Origin: G963923955 sp963923955
GTDB taxonomy: Bacteria > Pseudomonadota > Gammaproteobacteria > Eutrophobiales > Eutrophobiaceae
Length of the DNA: 64,000 nucleotides
Direction: 5' to 3'
NCBI GenBank assembly: GCA_963923955.1
Contig: OZ000552.1
Coordinates: 2,046,001 to 2,110,000, forward strand
Part shown: piece by piece, positions 36,501 to 46,370 of the stretch
How the letters are laid out: each line of letters begins with the position of its first letter
Numbering within the stretch: the first letter of the stretch is position 1
Notes under the pieces: generated by a model
The model's database searches: none
Told to the model about the DNA's origin: nothing
The model's input: only the letters and a program-made list of their open reading frames with translations
Made by a program: the position numbers and the translations under genes

Positions 36501-37447
36501 CCGAATGGCAAAGAGACAAGCTGATAACTCTTGAATTGGATCGGCTTCACTTACAGAAGATCAATGGCTCGGAGTCAGAGAAAAAGACCATTGACCCCGG
36601 GCTGGTTCCAAAACTGGCGGTCAAGATCAAGGATTTTTTCTACAACGACAAGGCATTTGGCGAGGCGCTGTTGTCCGCTACGCCGGTTGAGGATGGCCTG
36701 TTGATCGAGCAGTTCAGCTTTAAGCGGCCGGCCATGAATATCCATGGCCAGGGCAGCTGGCAGCAAAAGGCCGGTCAGCATGACTCAAGTTTTAGCATTG
36801 AACTGCAAGCAGAAGATATGGATGCCATGCTGCATACCTTTGGCTATGACTTAACCGCAATCCGGCGCGGCCAGACCAGGCTGTCCATTGATGCCAACTG
36901 GGCCGGTTCACCGCTGGACTTCTCGCTTGCGCGGCTCAACGGCTCTTTGCGTATGCAGATCAAAAAGGGGCAGTTGCTTGAGGTCAACCCGGCGGCGGGA
37001 CGCATATTCGGCCTGTTGAGTATCCAGACCCTGCCGCGCCGCCTGTCGCTGGATTTTAGCGACCTGTTCAACCAGGGCCTGGCCTTTGACAAGATCGCCG
37101 GCAGCTTTGAGATTACCGATGGCAATGCCTATACCAATGACCTGTTTATGGATGGCCCGGCGGTGAATGTTGCCGTCACCGGTCGCACCGGTCTATCTGT
37201 TAAGGACTATGATCAGCTGGTGACAGTAACGCCGCAGATCAGCGGGAACTTTCCGGTGGCGGGCGTAATCTTCGGCCCGGTAGGCATCGGCCTGGGCATG
37301 ATTCTCCACTTTACCAGTGAGATGTTCGGCGCCGGCAATGGCAACATTAACAGGTTGCTGCGTTATCAATATACGATCACCGGCGACTGGAACGACCCCG
37401 TTATCGAGAAGTTCAAGGCGAATCCCAAGGCAAAGACGAGCAGTTAA
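33554..37447 (+). CDS. yhdP: YhdP-family AsmA-like envelope protein
   Basis: 1297 residues, the normal YhdP size. One N-terminal membrane segment (FYHFAVYAVGITVLLAAVTVTMLRLLL) is followed by IEAWGSRYMGLPVVIRSVEASWRGWMPHL, typical of the DUF3971/AsmA-like family. The C-terminus YDQLVTVTPQISGNFPVAGVIFGPVGIGLGMIL is well conserved. The long body is expected to be a beta-rich groove bridging the periplasm. YhdP, TamB and YdbH move phospholipid to the outer membrane in Escherichia coli. Adjacency to rng is conserved; nearness to mlaA and hpnM fits envelope lipid transport. Confidence 0.92.
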   Translation: MLKRTIRTFYHFAVYAVGITVLLAAVTVTMLRLLLPDIGQYRAEIEAWGSRYMGLPVVIRSVEASWRGWMPHLNLRDIDLLNKAGTESITHFDSAQVRLDLIATLARRQLVPRQLTVSGFELSVTRLGNGAITIEGINIENNDKETDKNELAEWLFKQKRIELQDADIEWIDHKHAQAPLLLRDVDFGLKTEADRIQLEGSADLPARYGSRMDFAFDAAGDLLSSAWSGELYLSARGINPDSWYKNYRPLEINIAGGNADIEVWSTWEDARLAVLEGKLSYNDFAALAHDASLHVEELAYHFKGQRSDNDDWLVNIGLDRLLTENGAWPQTTIAIATRAGTQDQPPGLAMQFSFLKLDDLMPLITRLPHLPQQAKEHLARLSLDGELHDGRIHFAPQEKAKAKLLYDIGFNKLSARLGAGLPSVADLSGRLYGDLGHGVVHLGNEAPGKINIPAFYEEGMAFSELKGALSWRYEDSAWQLDAQSIALKTDELAMHLAGRIQGGDELASPFVDLRAEIGRARLEKLADYLPRTKTFRIKNWMQRAILGGELNSASALIRGSLADFPFAGHSGQFKALANISDGVLEYSGRWPVIDNIDAEVLFRGQEMLATFHQGKIFTADIIKASAHIGDIKARQRSLSLAGQLRGQAKDATLFVAQSPLTQKPVLARLSNSLTQGEVSLDLALDIPLKPDKKDSKLRGRLALRDAAIESAGHKLTLQQIQGEVAFTKNTASSHDLGAVYAGQPVRLDIARDAEQPNQPARISIRGHSDQDFIISQLIKHSPGLSARRSWLAEKLSGEIDWSFTLHYERGAAENEIIRSLRLDSDLAGLAIDLPAPVGKSKHSSVPFRLYKPLGGKEHSTFLINYGADLSATVLFTPPTELKHIQLHFGAEEITAPAAGTGLFLSGKVNELDLSKWWKALKFSEDKAEDFIAAAAINIDIEAAVLKLFGQQFEQVAISGAKSDSMWNLSLFAEGVAGEVAIPAEWQRDKLITLELDRLHLQKINGSESEKKTIDPGLVPKLAVKIKDFFYNDKAFGEALLSATPVEDGLLIEQFSFKRPAMNIHGQGSWQQKAGQHDSSFSIELQAEDMDAMLHTFGYDLTAIRRGQTRLSIDANWAGSPLDFSLARLNGSLRMQIKKGQLLEVNPAAGRIFGLLSIQTLPRRLSLDFSDLFNQGLAFDKIAGSFEITDGNAYTNDLFMDGPAVNVAVTGRTGLSVKDYDQLVTVTPQISGNFPVAGVIFGPVGIGLGMILHFTSEMFGAGNGNINRLLRYQYTITGDWNDPVIEKFKANPKAKTSS

Positions 37448-37481
37448 AAATCTCGTAAATAATACTATTGGCATAAACAAC

Positions 37482-37946
37482 ATGAGATGGAAAACCAATG
37501 TGACCGTTGCCGCAGTCGTCCAAAGAGACGGGCGCTTTCTGCTGGTCGAAGAAAATATCCAGGGGCGCAGGGTATTCAACCAACCTGCCGGCCACCTGGA
37601 AAAAAATGAAAGCCTGGCAGATGCAGTCAGGCGGGAAGTCCTCGAAGAGACCGCTTGGGAATTTCAACCGGAGGCGCTAATCGGCACCTACCTCTACCCC
37701 GGCCCGCAGGCTGAGATTACTTATCTCAGATTTTGCTTCGCAGGCTCCTGCCGCCGACACCATCCCGAGCGCGCGCTGGATGAGAATATTATACAAGTTC
37801 ACTGGCTCACCCGGGCCGAGCTTGAAGCAAAAAGAGAACAGCTGCGCAGCCCCGTGGTGTTGCAGTGTGTTGAAGATTTCTTGCTCGGCCACCGCTATCC
37901 ACTAGCCATCCTCAGACCTCATCCGCCGCCCCCTGCTGCCGTTTGA
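37482..37946 (+). CDS. nudJ: NudJ-like Nudix hydrolase
   Basis: 154 residues from the ATG at 37482, where family similarity starts (MRWKTNVTVAAVVQRDGRFLLVEE). The Nudix box is GHLEKNESLADAVRREVLEETAW, fitting Gx5Ex7REUxEE, but with Ala in place of the usual Gly after EEx. Escherichia coli NudJ hydrolyses thiamine pyrimidine diphosphate and nucleoside di- and triphosphates, and it also lies just before mnmA; here the stop is 7 bases before the mnmA start. The last 20 residues are Pro-rich and poorly conserved. Confidence 0.88.
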   Translation: MRWKTNVTVAAVVQRDGRFLLVEENIQGRRVFNQPAGHLEKNESLADAVRREVLEETAWEFQPEALIGTYLYPGPQAEITYLRFCFAGSCRRHHPERALDENIIQVHWLTRAELEAKREQLRSPVVLQCVEDFLLGHRYPLAILRPHPPPPAAV

Positions 37947-37953
37947 AAAGACA

Positions 37954-39039
37954 ATGCCGGAGAAGATCATCGTAGGCATCTCAGGCGGTGTGGATTCATC
38001 GGTCGCCGCCTTGCTGTTAAAGCAACAAGGCTATGAGGTGGAAGCACTATTTATGAAGAACTGGAATGAGCAGGACGGCACCGGGCGCTGCCCCTGGGAA
38101 GCAGATGTGGAAGATGCGATGCTCGTCTGCGATAAGCTGGACATTCCGATCAATACCGTTGATCTCTCGCGGGAATATTGGAACGAAGTCTTCACAGATT
38201 TTCTGGCCGAGTGCCAACAAGGCCGCACCCCTAATCCGGATGTGCTTTGCAATCAGGAGATAAAATTCAAGGCTTTCCTGGAGCATGCCCGGCAGCTGGG
38301 CGCCGATAAAATAGCGACCGGCCATTATGCGCGGATAAAGACCGTAGGCGGGCGGTGGCAACTCTGCAAGGCGGTGGATGGCAACAAGGATCAGAGCTAT
38401 TTTCTGTGCCGCTTACACCAGGAACAATTAGCACAGGCCCGGTTCCCGCTGGGAGAACTGCACAAGTCAAAAGTACGGGCACTCGCCCGCCGTGCCGGGC
38501 TGATCACACAAGACAAAAAGGACAGCACCGGTATTTGTTTTATCGGCGAGCGGCCCTTTCGTGATTTTCTAAGCCAATACCTGCCCCGGCAAAAAGGGGA
38601 AATCAAGACGCTTGCCGGCGAGACCGTGGGCGAGCATGAAGGAACGTTTTTCTATACCCTCGGACAACGGCAGGGCTTAGGCATAGGCGGTGTCCAAAGT
38701 GCGGCCCAAGCACCCTGGTATGTGGTCGCTAAGGATCTGACAGATAATATCCTGATCGTCGCCCAGGGACACGACCATCCCGCCCTGTTCAGCACCAAGC
38801 TGGCGGCCACAGATGTACACTGGATCAACAGCATCCCGGCCCCGCTGCCCTATTCCTGCACGGCAAAGACGCGCTATCGGCAAGCCGATCAAGCCTGCGT
38901 GATCGAATCATCGGATAAGGATGCGATCCGCATCCACTTTCAACAGCCGCAGCGCGCCGCCACGCCCGGACAATATGTCGTATTCTATACGGGCGACACT
39001 TGCCTGGGCAGCGGCATCATCGACAAGACCTGGTCATAA
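37954..39039 (+). CDS. mnmA: tRNA-specific 2-thiouridylase
   Basis: Thiolates U34 of tRNA for Lys, Glu and Gln. 361 residues. PP-loop SGGVDSS at residues 10-16 binds ATP. The two catalytic cysteines are visible: NPDVLCNQEIKF and STGICFIGERPF. GHYARI, DKDQSYFL-type segment (GNKDQSYFLCRLHQEQL) and FYTLGQRQGLGIGG are conserved. The sulfur relay genes are not in this window. Translationally close to nudJ, same unit. Confidence 0.96.
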   Translation: MPEKIIVGISGGVDSSVAALLLKQQGYEVEALFMKNWNEQDGTGRCPWEADVEDAMLVCDKLDIPINTVDLSREYWNEVFTDFLAECQQGRTPNPDVLCNQEIKFKAFLEHARQLGADKIATGHYARIKTVGGRWQLCKAVDGNKDQSYFLCRLHQEQLAQARFPLGELHKSKVRALARRAGLITQDKKDSTGICFIGERPFRDFLSQYLPRQKGEIKTLAGETVGEHEGTFFYTLGQRQGLGIGGVQSAAQAPWYVVAKDLTDNILIVAQGHDHPALFSTKLAATDVHWINSIPAPLPYSCTAKTRYRQADQACVIESSDKDAIRIHFQQPQRAATPGQYVVFYTGDTCLGSGIIDKTWS

Positions 39040-39062
39040 GCCCTTCAAGGCACCATGCCGGG

Positions 39063-39092
39063 CTGTCAAAGACGGCGGGAATGCGGCATAAT
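39063..39092 (+). promoter_or_regulatory. Predicted promoter of acnA
   Basis: CTGTCA at 39063-39068 (4 of 6) and CATAAT at 39087-39092 (5 of 6) are 18 bases apart, 45 bases ahead of the start codon. Confidence 0.4.
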
Positions 39093-39136
39093 GCGTAGTC
39101 GTATTTTGCCATTACGATTTTAAGGAGTCCTTAGGA

Positions 39137-41803
<2,667 letters not shown>

Positions 41804-41828
41804 GCCGGCGCCTTTGAAAACGCCAAGG

Positions 41829-42284
41829 CTAATCCGATAGCCAGACTTGAGAGAAGCCATCGCCGCGCCAGTACCATAGCTGGCCGGAAGCCTCCTGTTG
41901 CCCGAAGAGCAGGCCGGTATGCGCCAGATTCACCTCGCGCAACTCATCAGGGCGACACGCCGGGCCGTAGCCCTTGGCACAGGCGGTGGCATGCACACCC
42001 GGCGCAAGCGTAACGACATACAGACCGCCACATACTCTGCCCGATCTTCTCAAAACATATTGACGCCCGGCCACTTCGGCCATCAGCAGGCAGTAGCCGT
42101 AATCGTCAAGTTCAAGCCAGGCATAATCAATCTCGCCATCGCCATTGAAATCGCCTGTGGTGGAATGCCACTGGGTGCGCTGCGCCGCGTCAAAACCACT
42201 GCGATCAGCGGCCGCCACGGCGTATGGGGAACAAAGCAGCGCAGCGCTGACCAATACGCTCATCAGGTTTATCAGTCTATACAT
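41829..42284 (-). CDS. Exported protein with a calcium-loop domain (C of three tandem paralogues)
   Basis: 151 residues. A signal peptide (MYRLINLMSVLVSAALLCSPYAVAAA) is followed by a domain starting TTGDFNGDGEIDYAWLEL, a DxNxDxxxD calcium-loop motif as in FG-GAP/VCBS or dockerin repeats. It ends ACAKGYGPACRPDELREVNLAHTGLLFG...LWYWRGDGFSQVWLSD. The same domain, clearly homologous over its whole length, is the C-terminal half of the next gene upstream (42326-43057). The peptidase half is missing here. Four cysteines may form disulfides. Function unknown; secreted by prediction. Third gene of a minus-strand trio with gaps of about 41 bases. Confidence 0.75.
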   Translation of the reverse strand: MYRLINLMSVLVSAALLCSPYAVAAADRSGFDAAQRTQWHSTTGDFNGDGEIDYAWLELDDYGYCLLMAEVAGRQYVLRRSGRVCGGLYVVTLAPGVHATACAKGYGPACRPDELREVNLAHTGLLFGQQEASGQLWYWRGDGFSQVWLSD

Positions 42285-42325
42285 AGCCGCCTCCTATTTA
42301 AGGGTCGTATTCAAGAACGCCAGGG

Positions 42326-43057
42326 CTAATCCGATACCCAGACTTCGGAGAAGCCAGCGCCAGTCCAATACCAGAGCTGGGCCGCGGACTCATATGTTCC
42401 AAAGAGCAGGCCGTTATGCGCCAAGGTCACTGAGCGTAATTGATCGGGGCGACACGCCGGGCCGTAGCCCTTGGCACACATGGTTGCATAGACGCCCGGC
42501 TTAACTGTATCGACATACAGGTTCAGAAGTCCCTTCGCTGATCCTTTCTTATAAGCATATTGACGCTCGGCTACTTCTGCCATCAGCAGGAGGTTCTCTT
42601 CACCGTCAACCTCAAGCCAGGCATAATCAACCTCGCCATCGCCATTGAAATCGCCTGTGGTGGCGAGCCACTCGGCGGGCACATTCTCAAAACCGCGATA
42701 ATCAGGCGTCGCCTTGTCGTACTCATCCGGATCATACTCAAGGTGAATGTGATCGCCGGGCGTGCCGCGATAATCACAGATCACGTCATAATCACTGCCC
42801 AACTGCTCACGCAGGGCCCGCGCCATATCAAGGCACTGCGTCCGTGTCAGGTTCTCAACGCTGAGATCAATGGCTTGGCCGCTATGGTGTGGGGATGACG
42901 GCATGTGCCACCCGCCCCGCCCGGAAGTGATCTCCGGCGTGTCGGGTATCTTGATCCTGGAGAAGGGATAGCGATAAACACCGACCTTGTCAGCGGCCAC
43001 ACCCGCCGGAGACAGGGCGACAATCATGATTATTGCAATGATTGTCCTGATAGGCAT
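42326..43057 (-). CDS. Exported M15-like peptidase domain plus calcium-loop domain (B of three tandem paralogues)
   Basis: 243 residues. A Sec signal (MPIRTIIAIIMIVALSPAGVAA) leads to an M15-like zinc peptidase domain: ITSGRGGWHMPSSPHHSGQAIDLS and GDHIHLEYDP, which give the His, Asp, His ligand pattern of D-Ala-D-Ala carboxypeptidase-type enzymes. From about residue 130 comes TTGDFNGDGEVDYAWLEVDG and the same C-terminal domain as the gene at 41829. The gene is thus a fusion of the domains that its two neighbours carry singly. Likely periplasmic or secreted, perhaps acting on peptidoglycan; activity untested. Confidence 0.75.
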   Translation of the reverse strand: MPIRTIIAIIMIVALSPAGVAADKVGVYRYPFSRIKIPDTPEITSGRGGWHMPSSPHHSGQAIDLSVENLTRTQCLDMARALREQLGSDYDVICDYRGTPGDHIHLEYDPDEYDKATPDYRGFENVPAEWLATTGDFNGDGEVDYAWLEVDGEENLLLMAEVAERQYAYKKGSAKGLLNLYVDTVKPGVYATMCAKGYGPACRPDQLRSVTLAHNGLLFGTYESAAQLWYWTGAGFSEVWVSD

Positions 43058-43099
43058 GTGTTCTCCTGCCGCTTCCGGTAATAGCCCTGCAATCTGATA

Positions 43100-43684
43100 C
43101 TAATCATCAGGGTCATATTCAATATGGATGTGGGCCCTTGGCTCTCCGGGGTATTCAAAAACAACATCGTAATCCGAGCCAAGTTCCTCCTGCAATGCAT
43201 CCCGTATCCGCTCTGGCAAGTCAGTATCGTCCAAGACAGTGTCATCGTCATCAATGTTGTTGGCGCGCAGGTCAATGGCCAGCCCCTCATCGTGCAGAGA
43301 ATTCTGGCCGTGGCTGCCATCCCGCCCGGATGTGATCACCGGCTGAACTTCAGGAGCAAGTCTTCTCCAAACGTCAACAATTATGGAAAAAGTTCTGATT
43401 ATCTCGATCCGCAGATTGCTCAGATCGGCAGGCACCTTCCCTTCAGTTTTGACATCCAGACCAGAGCGGATGGCAATTTGCGCCGGTGTCAAGGGTTCTT
43501 CTGCAGAGGAGTCTGACCCTTCTTCGCCCGGAGTAGTCTGCGTCCGCCCTGGAAATTGAGATAAGTTGCTGTTAAACTGCCTGGGCCGACCAGAGGAGAA
43601 GGAACTGGACGAACCAGGACGTTTTGCGGTGACTACGACTTCCTCCATCTCTCCTGATGGAGGAGGGTTATTTCTGGTGCTCAT
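43100..43684 (-). CDS. M15-like peptidase-domain protein with TonB-box-like N-terminus (A of three tandem paralogues)
   Basis: 194 residues. No signal peptide is seen. The N-terminus has EEVVVTAKRP (residues 14-23), strikingly like a TonB box, then a Ser/Gln/Thr-rich linker to about residue 65. The C-terminal domain is M15-like: VITSGRDGSHGQNSLHDEGLAIDLRANNID and EPRAHIHIEYDPDD, with the same His/Asp/His pattern as the gene at 42326, including the shared LGSDYDV segment. It is the first gene of the trio. Export route unknown; a substrate-like or toxin-like role is possible but unproven. Confidence 0.7.
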   Translation of the reverse strand: MSTRNNPPPSGEMEEVVVTAKRPGSSSSFSSGRPRQFNSNLSQFPGRTQTTPGEEGSDSSAEEPLTPAQIAIRSGLDVKTEGKVPADLSNLRIEIIRTFSIIVDVWRRLAPEVQPVITSGRDGSHGQNSLHDEGLAIDLRANNIDDDDTVLDDTDLPERIRDALQEELGSDYDVVFEYPGEPRAHIHIEYDPDD

Positions 43685-43829
43685 CTTGGCGGTCTCCTAT
43701 AAATCTGTACGTTGTGTTTGTATGATTTTAGGAATGACAATTTATGTAATAGTTCCATGTGTATGCAAATAAACTATAAATGGTCATTAACGAGAATCCA
43801 CTTGGGTTACCCAGTAGGGTTTTTAATAG

Positions 43830-43871
43830 ATTCCTGCCCCCGTTTCTACGGGGACAGGCTTCCGCAGGAAT
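43830..43871. repeat. Nested hairpin repeat
   Basis: Outer arms ATTCCTG/CAGGAAT enclose an inner stem CCTGCCCCCGT/ACGGGGACAGG (43833-43858) with one mismatch and a TTCT loop. Confidence 0.7.
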
Positions 43872-43897
43872 GACGATTAAAGATACATCGTCGATTC

Positions 43898-43920
43898 GTC
43901 CCCGTATCCAATGCGGGGAC
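43898..43920. repeat. Hairpin repeat (GTCCCCG/CGGGGAC)
   Basis: A perfect 7-bp stem with a 9-base loop. The segment gtccccgtatcca is shared with 46019 onward, and CCCCGTA with the hairpin at 59463-59481. Confidence 0.65.
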
Positions 43921-43987
43921 GATTCATGGGTGGCAGTTAAGCAATGACAGGACATAAAACGACGATGCTGTCATTCTCTTGCTGTGG

Positions 43988-45772
43988 CTACCGCACCTTT
44001 ACATAGGAACCGGGCGCATCTTCAATCGCCTGTAGCCCGCCTGCCCCAGGCTCTCGTGCCGCCGCCACCTTTGCATCTGAAAATTTGCCGACCCAGCGCT
44101 GCCAGTCCGGCCACCAGGAGCCATCATGCGCCTTGGCCTTGTCCAGCCATTGCTCTGCCGCCATCTTCAACCTGGCCGGCCCGGTATAATAGCCATATTT
44201 GTTCGCAGCGGGGTGATTGACGATCCCGGCGATATGCCCGGACTTGCCCAGGACAAAACGCACCGGGCCGCGCATGAGTTGCGCACCAAGATAGGTGCTG
44301 GCCCAAGGGGCAATGTGATCATCCTCGGTAGAGATAAAATAACAGGGCGTCTTGATCGTGCCGACATCAATGTCCACATCGCCGACCTTAAGCCCGCCGG
44401 GTTCCTTGAAGCGATTGTGCAGATACATCGTGCGCAGATAGGTCGAATGCATCTTCGCCGGCAGGCGCGTGGAGTCTGCATTCCAGTATAAGAGATCAAA
44501 GGGAAAGGGCTCCTTGCCCAGCAGGTAATTATTGACAAAGAAAGACCAGATCAGATCATTGGCGCGCATCATGTTAAATGTGGCCGCCATCTCCGCGCCG
44601 TCCAGGTAGCCGCTCTCGTTCATGCTTTTCTCCAGGCGCTCTATTTGCTGCTCATCGGTGAAGACGCCCAGATCGCCCGGCTCTGAAAAATCGATCAGGG
44701 ATACAAAGAAGGTTGCCGAGAGAATACGCTGGTCCTGTTTTGCCTGCATATAGGCTAAGGTCGTAGCCAGCAAGGTGCCGCCGATACAATAACCGATCAC
44801 ATTCATTTGCGTCTCACCCGTTGCCCGCTCAATGGCATCCAGCGCCGCCATCACCCCGGCAAAGACATAATCGGCAAAATCCTTAGCGGCCAACGACTCA
44901 TCCGGGTTCACCCAGGAGATAACAAAGACGGTATGCCCCTGCTCCACCAGCCACTTGATCATGGAATTCTTAGGCTGCAGATCCAATATATAGAACTTGT
45001 TAATCCAGGGCGGGATGATCAACAAGGGCGGCTTGTTCACTTCTTCGGTAAGCGGTGCGTACTGAATTAGCTGCATCAGCTCGTTCTGATACACCACCTT
45101 GCCCGGGCTGACGGCGACATTTTCGCCCAACTCAAAGGCTTTGGTGTCCGTCATCTTTATGCGCAAGCGACCTGTCTGCGCATCAAAGTCATCACAGAAA
45201 TTCTGCAGGCCCTGCAATAGATTCTGCCCCTTTGATTCAAGCGTTGCCTCAAGCACGGCGGGATTGGTAAGCGCAAAATTGCTCGGCGATAGGGCATCAA
45301 CATATTGCCTGGTGTAGAACTGAACCTTATGTGCCGTTTTATCATCCAGTCCTTCCGCCTCGGCAACAACATTTTGAATCGTGTTTGCGGCGAGCAGATA
45401 AGACTGCTTGATAAAATCAAAAAAGGGATTCTCTGCCCAGGCCTCGTGTTTGAAACGCCGATCGCCCTGCTCCGGTGCAGCAACCGCCTGTGCCTCCCGG
45501 CCGAGCATCTTATGCGCCGTGCCCACCCAGAGATCCATATAGGAATTCCATGCTGCAAATTGCGCTTCAAGCAGCTTCTCAGGGTTCTTCATGAGGGCGG
45601 TCGTCAGCTCGAAAAAAGCTTGGCCCAGCCCCATCGGATCCATCTGCGAACTACCCTGCTGGGCGAGAAAATCCTGCATCAGAGCCTGGCTCTGGGCGGC
45701 AATGCCAGCCACAGCTTCAGTTAATTTTTCGGGGTCATAAGGACCTTGCTTCGTATCGTCAGCGGTTGTCAT
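43988..45772 (-). CDS. phaC: Class I poly(R)-hydroxyalkanoate synthase
   Basis: Polymerises hydroxyacyl-CoA into storage granules. 594 residues, class I size. The lipase-like box is GYCIGGTLL with the catalytic Cys. ISTEDDHIAPWASTYLGAQLM carries the Asp, and FVLGKSGHIAGIVNHPAANKYGYY the His. LLIIPPWINKFYILDLQPKNSMIKWLVEQGHTVFVISWVNPDES is typical. No phaA, phaB, phasin or phaR lies beside it. Upstream is a 600-base repeat-rich spacer. Confidence 0.96.
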   Translation of the reverse strand: MTTADDTKQGPYDPEKLTEAVAGIAAQSQALMQDFLAQQGSSQMDPMGLGQAFFELTTALMKNPEKLLEAQFAAWNSYMDLWVGTAHKMLGREAQAVAAPEQGDRRFKHEAWAENPFFDFIKQSYLLAANTIQNVVAEAEGLDDKTAHKVQFYTRQYVDALSPSNFALTNPAVLEATLESKGQNLLQGLQNFCDDFDAQTGRLRIKMTDTKAFELGENVAVSPGKVVYQNELMQLIQYAPLTEEVNKPPLLIIPPWINKFYILDLQPKNSMIKWLVEQGHTVFVISWVNPDESLAAKDFADYVFAGVMAALDAIERATGETQMNVIGYCIGGTLLATTLAYMQAKQDQRILSATFFVSLIDFSEPGDLGVFTDEQQIERLEKSMNESGYLDGAEMAATFNMMRANDLIWSFFVNNYLLGKEPFPFDLLYWNADSTRLPAKMHSTYLRTMYLHNRFKEPGGLKVGDVDIDVGTIKTPCYFISTEDDHIAPWASTYLGAQLMRGPVRFVLGKSGHIAGIVNHPAANKYGYYTGPARLKMAAEQWLDKAKAHDGSWWPDWQRWVGKFSDAKVAAAREPGAGGLQAIEDAPGSYVKVR

Positions 45773-46370
45773 GCGATTCTCTCCCGGGCTGAGTCGTCAA
45801 ATCATGATTGTGCGATGCAGCATAATAAGGAATGGCCAGTTTGTCAAAGGATTATGTGCGCCCGTCCCTGTTGGCCGTTTTGTGAACCTTGATCATGTGC
45901 TCGCCGGGGGGCTTCATCCCCATCCCCTGTGCAGGCATATACGGTTTTCCAGGCCGCGCCGGTCAGCGCAGTATGTTTTGGAACTTATACAGAATCGCGT
46001 CTGCACATACAGCCCCGTCCCCGTATCCACTCAAGTCCCCCGGTTCAGGCCGGAGCCTGCCCCGTGCCAGAAGCGAGGGGCGGGCTATTCCCGGCTTGGC
46101 CAGGAATCCATGAAATATTCCTTGGATCAAAGCCGGACATAACAGGGATGCAGTGGCAAGGATAAGGATAAGTGGTATACGTTTTCTGACTGGATTCCTG
46201 CTTGTGCAGGAATGACGAATCGAGGTGTATCTTTGCGTCATTCCTGGCTTGACCAGGAATCCACCAAGCACTACGCCGCAAAACTTCTGAATTCCCGTTC
46301 CTGCTTGTGCAGGAATCCACATTGTCCGGACTCCTGCCACCGTTCCCACGAAAGCGGAGATCGATGAGTA
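45773..46370. other. Intergenic region, 598 bp, rich in hairpin repeats
   Basis: Holds a copy of the gtccccgtatcca element near 46019, and three ATTCC...GGAAT hairpins between 46191 and 46319 in both orientations. Short open frames here read through the repeats and show no protein features. Confidence 0.6.
46191..46319. repeat. Cluster of three dispersed hairpin repeats
   Basis: ATTCCTG-cttgtg-CAGGAAT at 46194-46213, ATTCCTGG-cttga-CCAGGAAT at 46240-46260, and TTCCTG-cttgtg-CAGGAA at 46298-46315. Flanks gtc and cca show the first copy is inverted relative to the other two. Confidence 0.8.

Larger units (their letters stand above)
43685..43987. other. Intergenic region with two hairpin repeats
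   Basis: Between the trio and phaC. It holds a nested hairpin at 43830-43871 and a second at 43898-43920. No gene seen; the hairpin family matches those at 1476, 46191-46319 and 59463. Confidence 0.6.

Noticed and set aside
46191..46319. Possible CRISPR array from repeated GGAATCC segments
   Set aside because: Repeats are short, in both orientations and irregularly spaced, with hairpin form rather than repeat-spacer form; no cas genes.
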